Shown piece after piece: positions 1-9,215 of a stretch of DNA of 64,000 nt. The notes under the pieces were generated by a model. The model ran no database searches and was not told where the DNA came from. It saw nothing but the letters and a program-made list of their open reading frames with translations. Location: assembly GCA_029867005.1 (NCBI GenBank), contig CP123443.1, positions 1,240,001-1,304,000 on the forward strand, written 5' to 3'. Source of the stretch: Candidatus Haliotispira prima (GTDB lineage Bacteria; Spirochaetota; Spirochaetia; SP-2023). The first letter of the stretch is position 1. Each line of letters begins with the position of its first letter. The translations under genes and the position numbers were made by a program.

Positions 1-1
1 A

Positions 2-349
2 CTATTTTTGACGGGCGAACAGGATTTCTCACAGATTCAGGCCGAATGTGCCCTGTTTATGCAATCCTTGCTGGAAAAACGTCCGTTTTTTATGATTAAG
101 TCGAGCTTTGATAAATTACACTTGGAGGCATTCCTGCAAAACCTCGGCTTGGCCCTCCAAAAAGAATGTATAGAGCAGCACCGCAAGGCCGAAGGGCCGC
201 TTGCAGAACATAACTTCTTCTGGTATCAACGCTTTTTGCAACTCGGTCGCAAAGCCATAGAGCAACATAAAATATACCATGATCCTGCGATACTCCTGCT
301 GCAAAATCTGTATCTGGAACTTTTGCATGAGGGCAGTACAGAGAACTAG
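2..349 (+). CDS. C-terminal part of a DNA polymerase III delta'-like protein (partial)
   Basis: The reading frame is open to the left edge, so only the C-terminal ~115 residues are present. The segment is all-helical in character and ends with the pattern FWYQRFLQLGRKAIEQ...DPAILLLQNLYLEL. This resembles the C-terminal collar domain of clamp-loader delta/delta' subunits, where a helix is followed by an n-x-n-x-x-L-x-L-E-x-L-x-L stretch. The N-terminal ATPase-like part lies outside the window, so the name is a resemblance only. It overlaps the next small ORF by 23 nt and precedes a histidine kinase, suggesting one operon. Confidence 0.4.
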   Translation, partial: LFLTGEQDFSQIQAECALFMQSLLEKRPFFMIKSSFDKLHLEAFLQNLGLALQKECIEQHRKAEGPLAEHNFFWYQRFLQLGRKAIEQHKIYHDPAILLLQNLYLELLHEGSTEN

Positions 350-491
350 ACCAAATTGGGAGGAAAGTACGGCGTATAAAAAGGTACAGCAAATATTTGC
401 ACTTCTTTGCACTTCGCGCGAAATCTTCGGGCGGGCCCGGGTCCTGCGTCGGTCAGAGATTTTGCCAACAATACTGACGATGCCGACTTGA
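327..491 (+). CDS. Small ORF between the delta'-like gene and the histidine kinase
   Basis: This is a 54-residue frame opening with ATG inside the end of the upstream gene and closing 18 nt before the kinase start. The core (AYKKVQQIFALLCTSREIFG) looks like an amphipathic helix followed by a basic stretch with GRARVLRRSEILPTIL. Without it there would be a 160-bp hole in a tightly packed operon, which favours real coding. No family is recognised, and it may be a chance ORF. Confidence 0.4.
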   Translation: MRAVQRTRPNWEESTAYKKVQQIFALLCTSREIFGRARVLRRSEILPTILTMPT

Positions 492-509
492 GAAACAGGG
501 TGTGACGAT

Positions 510-1814
510 ATGGCATTTTTTAGTGACCGCAATAATATTTTCAGCAGCTCCGGAGAACGCCTCAAACGAAGTAAGCGTTTGGGCAAAGAACAATTACAAT
601 ATTTGGTCAAAGAACTGGGCAAGGACCTGGAGCAGGGCGAAACTCTGCTCCAATCCCTGCCAATGGGTATCATCTTATTAAATAAAGACTTCTGTTTGCA
701 ATTGATGAATCGCGCCGCCCGGCGGTGCCCCTTGTTCTTTCTGCACCAGGTTCACCAAGTCAATGCCTTCTATGATACCCGGTATCCGATATGGCACGAC
801 TTGAGTCATGAAGAACTTTCCCGCTGGCTGGAGAGTGAATTGCAAGGTAAGGGTGTCTCTCGGCCCCGCGAGTTCAATTATTTTGATGACAACGGCGAAC
901 TGCGCGTAATTCTCATCGAAATATCCTCTCAAGTGCGTGACGGTGCCATTGAAGGCTGGATTATCCTGATTACGGATGTCAGTGAGTTGCGACAGCAGGA
1001 ACGCGAGGTGCGACAGCTTGCCATTTTGGCCTCACTTTCCACTGTCACGGCCGGTGTAGCTCATGAAATCAAGAATCCGTTGGCCGCGATGAGCCTCCAC
1101 GTCCAGCTAATGCAGCGTTTACTGCGCAGAACCCGACAGGCCGGAGAAGGCACAAAATCGGCAGACCCTATTTCCGGGCCTCCGCAAGAACAATTACTGG
1201 AGTATTGCGGCATTGTTCAAGAAGAAATCGAGCGTCTGAATACCTTTGTCACAGATTTTTTGCTGACCGTTCGCCCCTTGGAACTTGAACTGATAGGCCA
1301 GGACATCCGGAAAGTCGTCCAACCCTGCATAGATCTTTTACAGCCGGAGCTGGAGGATAAAGGCATTGTTCTGGAACTAAAGTTGAGAGAAGGCTTGCCA
1401 AATGTTGCCTTGGACGAATCTATGTTTCGGCGCATGCTGCTAAACCTGCTGCAAAATGCTATTCAAGCCATTGAAGACAAGACTGAGACGCTGAATAAAC
1501 AAATGCGGGATTTGTATCGTGGGCACTTGGGGCTGCAAAGCTATCAAAAAAGTGACAAAGTATATCTTGAAATTACGGATAACGGTTGTGGCATGTCTGA
1601 TGAGACGCAGAAAAAAATTCTGGAGCCGTTCTTCACTACCAGACCCAAGGGCTCCGGATTGGGCATGACTATGGTCCTCCGTATTTTGCAAACGCATAAC
1701 GGAGACTTGCAGATACAAACCAAAGAAGGCGTGGGAACCGTCCTGCGCATTGCTCTACCTCTATTCCATCAGGAGCAGAAGCTGTTGATAGACCGCAACT
1801 CATTGTATAGTTAG
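510..1814 (+). CDS. PAS-domain sensor histidine kinase (AtoS-like)
   Basis: A 434-residue two-component kinase without an obvious membrane segment, so probably cytosolic. An N-terminal PAS-like domain (about residues 45-165) is followed by a HisKA dimerisation helix with phosphoacceptor His185 (AHEIKNPL) and a HATPase_c domain with N box at Asn316 (LLNLLQNA), G1 (DNGCGM) and G2 (GSGLGM near 382-387). The HEIKNPL type of H box and PAS-HisKA-HATPase order are typical of kinases that pair with sigma-54 response regulators (AtoS/NtrB class). No response regulator gene follows; thyA does. Its partner must lie elsewhere. Confidence 0.85.
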   Translation: MAFFSDRNNIFSSSGERLKRSKRLGKEQLQYLVKELGKDLEQGETLLQSLPMGIILLNKDFCLQLMNRAARRCPLFFLHQVHQVNAFYDTRYPIWHDLSHEELSRWLESELQGKGVSRPREFNYFDDNGELRVILIEISSQVRDGAIEGWIILITDVSELRQQEREVRQLAILASLSTVTAGVAHEIKNPLAAMSLHVQLMQRLLRRTRQAGEGTKSADPISGPPQEQLLEYCGIVQEEIERLNTFVTDFLLTVRPLELELIGQDIRKVVQPCIDLLQPELEDKGIVLELKLREGLPNVALDESMFRRMLLNLLQNAIQAIEDKTETLNKQMRDLYRGHLGLQSYQKSDKVYLEITDNGCGMSDETQKKILEPFFTTRPKGSGLGMTMVLRILQTHNGDLQIQTKEGVGTVLRIALPLFHQEQKLLIDRNSLYS

Positions 1815-1929
1815 ATCTTGTCAGAGATGGCAGGAAACTTCGTTTCACCGTGACATTTGACTGCCGGCAATATTTTCGATTACTTTCGGGGCAGGACCTT
1901 TTTTTCATTCGAGTTATACTTCGGGCATT

Positions 1930-2724
1930 ATGCAAAATTATCTGAATTTGCTCCAAGACGTACTTGAGAACGGCGTGCAACGCCCGGACCGGACTGGGGT
2001 TGGCACCCTCAGCGTCTTTGGCCGGCAAATCCGTTGCGATTTGAGTCAGGGCTTTCCGCTCTTGACCACCAAAAAGATCTATTTTAAAGGGATCATCCAC
2101 GAACTGCTGTGGTTTCTGCGCGGTTCCTCCAACGTCAAAGAATTGCAGGATGTCGGTGTACATATTTGGGACGAATGGGCCGATGAAAACGGTAATTTGG
2201 GGCCTGCTTACGGCGTACAGTGGCGCAACTGGGAGGGAGCCAATGGCCGGGTTGTCGACCAGATGGCTCAATTGGTCGACGGTCTCAAACAAAACCCCTA
2301 TTCCCGCCGCCACATTGTCAACACTTGGAACGTCACCGAGATCGGCCGGATGGCCCTGCCCCCTTGCCATGTTCTCATGCAGTTTTATGTCGCCGAAGGT
2401 GCGTTATCCTGCCAGCTTTACCAGCGCAGCGGTGATATTTTCCTTGGGGTGCCTTTTAATATTGCTTCTTATGCCTTGCTGACCCAAATGTTGGCTCAGG
2501 TCAGCGGCCTGAAACTCGGTGAATTTATCCACACTTTCGGTGATTTGCATCTCTACAACAACCACACAGAACAGGCCCGGCTTCAGCTCAGCCGCAGCCC
2601 ACACCCTTTGCCGGTTGTCAGTCTAAACCCGGAGGTCCGGGACTTGTTTCACTTTCGCTATGCGGACTTTGAGTTGCAGGGCTACGAGCCCCACCCCGGC
2701 ATCAAGGCTCCCGTCGCCGTTTAA
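1930..2724 (+). CDS. thyA: Thymidylate synthase
   Basis: Makes dTMP from dUMP using methylene-tetrahydrofolate, yielding dihydrofolate. It is 264 residues, the same length as E. coli ThyA, and alignable from end to end by eye: DRTGVGTLS near the N terminus, [10 protein letters not shown], nucleophile Cys146 in [24 protein letters not shown] and the C-terminal [10 protein letters not shown] that closes the active site. It stands alone between a kinase gene and a convergent polyketide synthase gene. folD and a folE-like gene elsewhere in the window belong to the same folate metabolism. Confidence 0.97.
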   Translation: MQNYLNLLQDVLENGVQRPDRTGVGTLSVFGRQIRCDLSQGFPLLTTKKIYFKGIIHELLWFLRGSSNVKELQDVGVHIWDEWADENGNLGPAYGVQWRNWEGANGRVVDQMAQLVDGLKQNPYSRRHIVNTWNVTEIGRMALPPCHVLMQFYVAEGALSCQLYQRSGDIFLGVPFNIASYALLTQMLAQVSGLKLGEFIHTFGDLHLYNNHTEQARLQLSRSPHPLPVVSLNPEVRDLFHFRYADFELQGYEPHPGIKAPVAV

Positions 2725-2734
2725 GCTGACAGTC

Positions 2735-3898
2735 TTAATACAGCTCCATCAAGGCTGACTCAACGGTGAGGCCGGGACCAAAACCTGCGGCAAATAACAG
2801 GCCGGGCGTTTCCTTATATTCGCGGCGCAGGAAGCGTTCGAGTACAAACAGAATGGTTGCCGAGCTCATGTTGCCAAATTGACGCAGTATTTCATAGGAA
2901 TGCCGCAGTGCCTTTTCGGGCCCTGCGGGCAGTTCCAATACCTTGCTAAGCTTTTCCAAAATTGCCCGTCCTCCCGGGTGTATGGCCCAATGCGAAATAG
3001 AGGCACTTGGGTCGGAAGAATCGGGGGAGCCTTCCGGAAAAACCCGGGCATTGCCGACAAAACCTGCGACAATATTTTGCAATATGCCGGCAATATTGCT
3101 TCCAATCAGACGCGGCACATAGGCCGAAAGCTTCATGTCAAAGCCGCAGTCTCCGATCCGCCAAGCCATATCGTCTTTGCTATCCGGAATCAGATTGGTC
3201 TGAAAACGGTGCAGGCCCAAAATCGAATTGCGCGGGCTATTTCCCAGATCAAAGGATTCTGCCGAACCGACAATAGCCGCAGCCACACCATCCGCAAACA
3301 AGGCATTGGCCACCATAATGTCCAAGTCATTTCTTTGCTGGAAATGGAGGGAGCATAGTTCGGCACACAGTACCAAGACATTGGCCTCCGGTTCCCCGGA
3401 GACGATATCCCGTGCCTGACGCAGGGCCGGGAAGGCTGCACAGCAACCCATAAAACCAATATGACATTGCTGTAACGTGAGGGACAGACCAAATTCTTTC
3501 TGGATAAACAGCCCAATTCCGGGGGCCGAAAAACCCGTACAACTGACCGTTACCAAATGGGTGATCCGCGATGCCTCAAAGGAGCGGAACAGCTTTTCCA
3601 AAACCTTGCGCACCAAGGGCTCAATGGCTTCAATGTAGTAATCATTCCGCCGGGCCGTGGAAGGCTCGGGCAAAAGGTCTGCACTCTTGGGGTAAAACCT
3701 GTAGTCTTCGGGTTCTCTGTGATAGTCTTCAATCACCGTATGGCGTTTCTCAATAGCACTGCCCCGATAGATTTTTTCCAAAAAAGATTTCTGACGCTCA
3801 TCATCGGTCAGATTCTTCATAAACTCCAAGATGAACTCTTGGGAATACGATTGGTCCGGTACGGCAGTGGCAATGTCGTATATGTACGCAGCAGGCAT
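2735..3898 (-). CDS. Type III polyketide synthase (chalcone/stilbene synthase-like)
   Basis: A 387-residue thiolase-fold enzyme that would extend an acyl-CoA starter with malonyl-CoA. The Cys-His-Asn triad is intact: Cys120 in TVSCTGFSAPG, His307 in WAIHPGGR and Asn343 in FGNMSSATILF. The GFMGCCAAFPALRQA segment is typical of bacterial members that make alkylresorcinols or alkylpyrones. The start is set by a strong AGGAGG just before the ATG. No tailoring enzyme (methyltransferase, oxidoreductase) lies beside it, so the product cannot be predicted. It converges on thyA with a 10-bp gap. Confidence 0.9.
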   Translation of the reverse strand: MPAAYIYDIATAVPDQSYSQEFILEFMKNLTDDERQKSFLEKIYRGSAIEKRHTVIEDYHREPEDYRFYPKSADLLPEPSTARRNDYYIEAIEPLVRKVLEKLFRSFEASRITHLVTVSCTGFSAPGIGLFIQKEFGLSLTLQQCHIGFMGCCAAFPALRQARDIVSGEPEANVLVLCAELCSLHFQQRNDLDIMVANALFADGVAAAIVGSAESFDLGNSPRNSILGLHRFQTNLIPDSKDDMAWRIGDCGFDMKLSAYVPRLIGSNIAGILQNIVAGFVGNARVFPEGSPDSSDPSASISHWAIHPGGRAILEKLSKVLELPAGPEKALRHSYEILRQFGNMSSATILFVLERFLRREYKETPGLLFAAGFGPGLTVESALMELY

Positions 3899-4409
3899 AA
3901 CCCTCCTAACAATAAAAACGAACCCGAACAGCAGCCTTGAGTCTTTACCCGATTTGAGCTGTATGCCGTAAGTTTCGCAGCGTAAAACTTTAATAATTAT
4001 TTATTTTCTTCTCAAGTGCTTTTCAGGTGCAAAATTGTAAGGGCAGCAATCCGGAAACAAAGCAGGTTTTGCCGGACAGTCAAATTTCTCGGTTCAGGTA
4101 TATCATTTCGGATGATGGATGTAAAGGCTTTTGTCAGCAGACCAAAGGACTTAGTGCCGGAATCGGAAAATCTGAGAGCAACGATGGTGCAGATTCACCC
4201 GATGTTCTTAGAGAGGGCTAATGACAAAAGGTCATGCCGTGTTTTGTTCCGAGTGCCATGAGGAAAATGGGGAAAATGGGGAAAACGGATTTTCCCTGCC
4301 CTGCCTGTGCACAAGCTTTATTGCCGCTGGACGCGATGCTGTTTTTTTATTACATTGCTCTTATTGTGTTGGCCTCGCGTTTAGCTTGGTGCGGGAATCC
4401 GCAAATCCG
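3899..4409. other. Intergenic, no gene recognised
   Basis: About 510 bp between the divergent starts of the polyketide synthase and tRNA-Ser. Short open frames occur in several phases but none has a ribosome binding site with a plausible protein. A short imperfect direct repeat of GGGGAAAAT lies near 4260-4285. The promoters of both flanking genes should lie here. Confidence 0.5.
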
Positions 4410-4496
4410 GGAGAGATGCCAGAGCGGTTGAATGGGACGGTCTCGAAAATCGTTGTATCCTTCGGGGTACCGAGGGTTCGAATCCCTCTCTCTCCG
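4410..4496 (+). tRNA. tRNA-Ser (anticodon CGA)
   Basis: An 87-nt class II tRNA. The acceptor stem GGAGAGA pairs with TCTCTCC, followed by discriminator G. The anticodon arm ACGGT/ATCGT encloses loop CTCGAAA with anticodon CGA, there is a long variable arm, and the T arm is GAGGG-TTCGAAT-CCCTC. CCA is not encoded. It reads UCG codons and is followed at once by a hairpin terminator. Confidence 0.95.
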
Positions 4497-4501
4497 TTTA
4501 C

Positions 4502-4534
4502 AGCTACCGGCAGTATCTGCCGGTAGCTTTTTTT
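4502..4534 (+). terminator. Rho-independent terminator of tRNA-Ser(CGA)
   Basis: A perfect 12-bp stem (AGCTACCGGCAG with its complement), 3-nt loop and a run of T. The same stem core (CTACCGGCAG) is reused behind the minus-strand tRNA-Ser at 24 kb. Confidence 0.92.
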
Positions 4535-4742
4535 GTACTGTTTCCCCGTCGTCAATTTGTGCCATAGCTTACATGCATTGTTTGCGGATCTTTTGGCAGG
4601 GAGGCGGGTCGGAAAGCCTGAAATTTACAGGAAGTCGTTTACTTACGATTGTGAGTGGTGTTGCACTCCAACCCTCAGCCTTCCGTAATAGTGCATGCGC
4701 CGGGCCGGTGGCCCTGTTTTACAGCGGATAGTTCAGCTATTT

Positions 4743-7700
4743 CTATACACCTGAATATTTTTCAAAGAACAATTTGAGCCTTTCAAGAACAATTGCCTTT
4801 GTCTTCGCTCGTTTATTATCTTTATCGAACATAGAGACAGGTGGCAAAATGCCCGCTAAATCTGTTCCGGTAGATTTTAGTTCACGGTCACGAAAGGCAT
4901 TGATAATAAATTTCTTGGTTTTCTCCGGCTTGAGTTTCTCTTCTTCAATAATTTTATCCAGTTCTTCCCACCTGCTTTTATCAGCAAAGTCACTCCAAGC
5001 CCTGTCGACATCAGAGTCAACATTGAGGGTATCAATAAATTGCTCAATTAATTCTTTCTTGCTCCGCAGTTCAATACTTGAATCTATAGCTTTATTGATC
5101 GTGGTCAGAATCTCTTTATCCTTTACAGAAGATCCATGATATTTAGCGACAAGTTGGAGGATATAATCAATGTTGATAGTAACTTGCTTAACCAGTTCTA
5201 TTTCAAACTCAATATCATCATTGATGTTTTCTTTGTCAGAATGGCTTTGTTTGCGGTGCTTATCGTACAGATCGAGATACGCACTCTGATAGTCCTGAAA
5301 ATCACGTTCAGCAAGTATTTCTCGGCCTGCAAATTCGTCAAATGATGTCAGGATATTGCGAAGCCGCAGAACCGCGCCCCAAAGTTTGATGAAATCTTTC
5401 TCTGCCAGTTCACCCTCAATGGATGTCGGCAAAGGAAAACGTTCCTGTAGTTCGGTGATGAAGTCTACGTATCCTCTTTGCGGCTTATCTTCATCCTGCC
5501 ATCCGTTGTAATAGTCTTTAAATGATTTTAGCAGGACAATACCGCCGGCTTTCTTATTGCCAAAAATGGACAGAGCATCATTAGTGGCTTGCTCTAAATC
5601 ACGGAAACAGATGATATTTCCGAATGTTTTCACTGAATTGAGGATTCTGTTTGTTCTGGAGAATGCCTGAAGAAGGCCGTGGTGGCGCAAGTTTTTATCG
5701 ACCCACAAGGTATTGAGAGTTGTCGCATCAAAGCCGGTCAAGAACATGTTTACAACAATCAGCAAGTCGATCTCACGGTTTTTCATGCGTTGAGAAAGGT
5801 CTTTATAATAATTCTCAAATTTATCCGAACCGGTGTCATAGCTGGTGCCAAAATATTGGTTATAGTCGCTTATTGCTGTGTCCAGAAAGTCACGGGATGT
5901 CCGGTCTAATCTGCCGGTGTCCAAATCTTCATCCGGCAGGATACCATCCTCATTTTCTTCCTCGTTGGCCCCAAAACTAAAGATAATAGCTATTTTCAAG
6001 CCTGAATTTCGAGATTGAAATTCACGATAGTATTTCTTTGCCACTTCAATGGAACTCACCGCAAAGATGGAATTGAAACCATTGAGGCGTACTTGCCCCC
6101 GCATCTCTTCGGTTTTCTTGGCTGCATCTTTTTCTTTGTCTGCAACGACCTCAGCAATATTGGATAGTTTATTGAAAGAATAGAAACCGTCATTGCGCTT
6201 GGTTTTTTGCTCAAAGTGTTCCAGGATGTAATCGGTTATCTTTGCAATGCGCTCCGGCGCATTGGCGGCGGCCTCAACGTCAATGGCACGCACTTCCTTA
6301 TCCTGAACCGTATCTTTCATTTTCAGCGTATTGGTGTAATCAATTCTGAAGGGCAATACGTTTTCATCATGAATGGCATTAACGATGGTGTAGGCGTGGA
6401 GTTTTGGACCAAAGGCTTGTTCTGTCGTTTTCAGTTGTGGATTGCCGCCGGAAGAAGAATTTGCGGCAAAAATGGGGGTACCGGTAAAGCCAAAGATGTG
6501 GCATTTCCGGAAGGCTTTGGTGATGGCGGTGTGCATCTTGCCAAATTGGGAGCGGTGACACTCATCAAAAATCAAAACGGTGTGTCCGCCAAAAACACGG
6601 TGCCCTTTGTTCCCGGCCGTGAACTTTGCCAGTTTCTGAATAGTGGTGATGATGATTTTGACGTTGGAGTCGGCAAGCTGTTTTGTCAAAATAGCTGTGC
6701 TGGTGTTCGAATTGGCGGAACCTTTTTCGAATTTGTCGTATTCTTTCATGGTTTGGTAGTCCAGATCTTTCCGGTCTACCACAAACAACACCTTGGCCAT
6801 GCCCTCCAGTTTGGCGGCAAGTTGGGCCGTTTTAAAGCTGGTCAGGGTTTTGCCGCTTCCCGTTGCGTGCCAAATGTATCCCCCCGCATCCACGGTGCCA
6901 AACTTCTTGTGGTTGGCGGACATGGCAATCCGGCGCAGAATGCATTCTGTTGCCGCAATTTGATAGGGACGCATCACCAACAGTAGTTTGTCGGACGTAA
7001 AAACGCAGTATTTTATCAGAATTGGCAGCAGTGTGTGCTTGGAAAAAAAGGTTTTACCGAAACTGACGAGATCCGAAATCCGTTTATTCTGCGCGTCCGT
7101 CCACCAGCAGGTAAATTCAAAGCTGTTGCCGGTTTTCTTGCGCGATTTGCGGCCTTGCTGTTCTTTCAGATGGGCATTGCGGGTGGTGTTGGAATAGTAC
7201 TTGGTGTGGGTGCCGTTGGAAATGACAAAGAGTTGTATGTATTCAAAGAGACCGCTGTCTGCCCAAAAGCTGTCCCGCTGATAGCGGCTGATCTGGTTGA
7301 AAGCCTCGCGGATGGCTACGCCACGGCGTTTTAGTTCTATATGTACCATCGGCAAACCGTTGACGAGGATGGTCACATCGTAGCGGTTTTTGTGTTTGCC
7401 TTCGGCTTCGTATTGGTTGATGACCTGTACCTTGTTGCTGTGGATGTAATCCTTATCCAGGATACGCACATTTTTGGTGGAGCCGTCATCACGGCGCAGG
7501 TTAAAAATATGGTCTTCCCGGACCTTCTCTGTCTTATCCTCAATGTTTTCTTTTTGATTGGTGAGATAGCCATGCAGCATCTGTTGCCATTCGCTTTCTG
7601 AAAACTCTATATTGTTGAGTTTACTAAGCTGAGTGCGCAGGTTTTGCAGCAAATCATCGTTTTGGGTGATGTGGAGATATTCGTAGCCGTTCGCCTCAAG

Positions 7701-7826
7701 CAAACGGACAAACTCCAGCTCCAGCTCATTTTCAGACTGGGCCCCCTCCGCAATACGATATTCCGGAACATACTCCGCAACGACTGTGCTGTTGAGGTTT
7801 TCGGCGATGGTGTTGTAGGTTGACAT
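4743..7826 (-). CDS. hsdR: Type I restriction enzyme, R (motor/nuclease) subunit
   Basis: The DNA-translocating and cleaving subunit of a type I restriction system, about 1027 residues. The N terminus carries the PD-(D/E)xK nuclease (NRYDVTILVNG...HIELK). The SF2 motor follows, with Walker A ATGSGKT near residue 320, DECHR near 418, GFTGTPI, and the C-terminal helicase lobe with SRTNR. The reported longer frame begins 7 codons upstream, but AAAGGAAA sits 4-5 nt before the ATG at 7826, which is the better start. It is the last gene of the leftward hsdM-fic-hsdS-hsdR set and is separated from hsdS by 150 bp holding a perfect inverted repeat. Confidence 0.95.
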   Translation of the reverse strand: MSTYNTIAENLNSTVVAEYVPEYRIAEGAQSENELELEFVRLLEANGYEYLHITQNDDLLQNLRTQLSKLNNIEFSESEWQQMLHGYLTNQKENIEDKTEKVREDHIFNLRRDDGSTKNVRILDKDYIHSNKVQVINQYEAEGKHKNRYDVTILVNGLPMVHIELKRRGVAIREAFNQISRYQRDSFWADSGLFEYIQLFVISNGTHTKYYSNTTRNAHLKEQQGRKSRKKTGNSFEFTCWWTDAQNKRISDLVSFGKTFFSKHTLLPILIKYCVFTSDKLLLVMRPYQIAATECILRRIAMSANHKKFGTVDAGGYIWHATGSGKTLTSFKTAQLAAKLEGMAKVLFVVDRKDLDYQTMKEYDKFEKGSANSNTSTAILTKQLADSNVKIIITTIQKLAKFTAGNKGHRVFGGHTVLIFDECHRSQFGKMHTAITKAFRKCHIFGFTGTPIFAANSSSGGNPQLKTTEQAFGPKLHAYTIVNAIHDENVLPFRIDYTNTLKMKDTVQDKEVRAIDVEAAANAPERIAKITDYILEHFEQKTKRNDGFYSFNKLSNIAEVVADKEKDAAKKTEEMRGQVRLNGFNSIFAVSSIEVAKKYYREFQSRNSGLKIAIIFSFGANEEENEDGILPDEDLDTGRLDRTSRDFLDTAISDYNQYFGTSYDTGSDKFENYYKDLSQRMKNREIDLLIVVNMFLTGFDATTLNTLWVDKNLRHHGLLQAFSRTNRILNSVKTFGNIICFRDLEQATNDALSIFGNKKAGGIVLLKSFKDYYNGWQDEDKPQRGYVDFITELQERFPLPTSIEGELAEKDFIKLWGAVLRLRNILTSFDEFAGREILAERDFQDYQSAYLDLYDKHRKQSHSDKENINDDIEFEIELVKQVTINIDYILQLVAKYHGSSVKDKEILTTINKAIDSSIELRSKKELIEQFIDTLNVDSDVDRAWSDFADKSRWEELDKIIEEEKLKPEKTKKFIINAFRDRELKSTGTDLAGILPPVSMFDKDNKRAKTKAIVLERLKLFFEKYSGV

Positions 7827-7848
7827 GGTGTTTCCTTTAACTAACAAA

Positions 7849-7896
7849 CTTCACTATTTATTAAAGAAAAGGCGTTTCCTTTAATAAATAGTGAAG
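7849..7896. repeat. Perfect 18-bp inverted repeat between hsdS and hsdR
   Basis: Arms 7849-7866 and 7879-7896 are perfect complements around a 12-nt loop. There is no terminal T run typical of a terminator; the arms are AT-rich (TATTTATTAAAG core). It lies about 20 bp upstream of the hsdR start on the minus strand, so it could be a regulator site, an RNA hairpin controlling hsdR, or a processing or attenuation site. Confidence 0.7.
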
Positions 7897-7980
7897 AGCT
7901 TAAGGTAAAGTTCAAAAGCGTACAATTTGCCCCGTTGCTGCCGGTGCCCGGCTTTTGCCCGGCTTTGAAAGTCTCCAACT

Positions 7981-9213
7981 TCAGATAGTCTCCTTAAAAG
8001 TCAGCAACTTGTTGCGATAATACTCATACTGCTGGCGGCGAGCTTTGGTTTCCGCAAGTAAACTGCCGGAAATATTATTCACTAACGCGTCGAATGTATC
8101 TATGGTGGTAACGATACGCTCTTGTTCTTCCGGGGAAGGGATAGGGATTTTTATTTTGCTAATACTGTCACCGCTAACACGCCTTACCTTTGTACCCGTG
8201 ATGTAAGGTCTTTTTTGCTTTTGGAACTCATCTGTTTGAAAGAAATAAGAAACATACTTAGGATTGAGAGAATGCTTATAAATATATGCATCACCGCTGA
8301 CGGCTATCTCTTTTTCGCCTAACCATGTAACTGCCTTGCAAACATCTTCGTCATTTTCACTTGTAGTTGCTATTACTAAATCACCTGTGTTTGCTTTTCG
8401 TAATTTTTTAGCTAAAGATTCCCAAATAAATGTTTTTGTTTCATTGGCGTGAGTTTTGTAATAGGTATAAATTTGTCCGTAGTGAATGCAACCAACACCG
8501 CTTTCCGTAAAGTCTTTTTTCTGTAGACCATTACCACGAATAAATGTACCTACTTCCCCCATAGGTAAATATTCAACTTGGTTTTTGTCAAAACTCAGCA
8601 ATTTATCCCGACAGTGACTATACAGCTGTTGGTGTGTCTCCAAGTCCGCCTTCAGCTCCGCTTCCAGCTTTGCCTCCAGTCGAGCGAATGTATCCAGTAT
8701 CTTGACTATCTCTTCTTGTATAGGAAGGGGTGGAATGGGAATTAGTATCTTTTCAATATCTTTTTTTGATATGTCAATTACCTTTGCACCACGTGCATAA
8801 AGTTTCTTTTGATTAAAAAATGCATGTGTTTGTAAATAGTAAGCTATGTATTTAGGGTTTTCATTATGCTTGAAAATTATTGCATGACCACCAGTTACAA
8901 TTGTTTCAAGTCCTAACCAAGCAACACACTTACAAATATCCTCAATATTTTCACTTGTAACTGCAATAACAATATCTCCGGTTTTCACTTGTTTTAAAGA
9001 AGAAGCTAATTCCTTAGAGACAAAAGTTTTCGTTTTATTTGCATATGTTCCGTAATAGGTATAAATTTGTCCGTAGTGAATGCAACCAACACCGCTTTCC
9101 GTAAAGTCTTTTTTCTGTAGACCATTACCACGAATAAATGTACCTACTTCCCCCATAGGTAAATATTGAACTTGATTTCCGGCAAGATTCAATAAATCAT
9201 CCATCTTACTCAT
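7981..9213 (-). CDS. hsdS: Type I restriction-modification specificity subunit
   Basis: The DNA-recognition subunit, 410 residues in two homologous halves. Each half starts with a near-identical block (YLPMGEVGTFIRGNGLQKKD), continues with its own target recognition sequence, and ends in a conserved coiled-coil spacer (IPIPPLPIQEEIVKIL in the first half, IPIPSPEEQERIVTTI in the second). The two halves therefore read two half-sites. The first 116 bp of each repeat block are identical at DNA level. A GAGGAG inside the end of fic provides the ribosome binding site; the gap to fic is 2 nt. Base composition is more AT-rich than in the surrounding core genes. Confidence 0.94.
   Translation of the reverse strand: MSKMDDLLNLAGNQVQYLPMGEVGTFIRGNGLQKKDFTESGVGCIHYGQIYTYYGTYANKTKTFVSKELASSLKQVKTGDIVIAVTSENIEDICKCVAWLGLETIVTGGHAIIFKHNENPKYIAYYLQTHAFFNQKKLYARGAKVIDISKKDIEKILIPIPPLPIQEEIVKILDTFARLEAKLEAELKADLETHQQLYSHCRDKLLSFDKNQVEYLPMGEVGTFIRGNGLQKKDFTESGVGCIHYGQIYTYYKTHANETKTFIWESLAKKLRKANTGDLVIATTSENDEDVCKAVTWLGEKEIAVSGDAYIYKHSLNPKYVSYFFQTDEFQKQKRPYITGTKVRRVSGDSISKIKIPIPSPEEQERIVTTIDTFDALVNNISGSLLAETKARRQQYEYYRNKLLTFKETI
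8458..8573. repeat. hsdS internal direct repeat, copy 1
   Basis: 116 bp identical to 9052-9167, offset 594 bp, in the same orientation and frame. Beyond 8573 the identity continues with one mismatch to about 8580. It encodes the start of the second recognition half. Confidence 0.95.
9052..9167. repeat. hsdS internal direct repeat, copy 2
   Basis: Partner of 8458-8573; it encodes the start of the first recognition half. Since 594 is a multiple of three, homologous deletion between the copies would leave an in-frame, single-domain HsdS. Confidence 0.95.
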
Positions 9214-9215
9214 GG

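Noticed and set aside
4221..4526. ORFs across the tRNA-Ser gene
   Set aside because: They read through the tRNA and its terminator; chance frames.
6207..6986. Long plus-strand ORF opposite hsdR
   Set aside because: Antisense shadow of a well-supported gene, with no binding site or recognisable domain.
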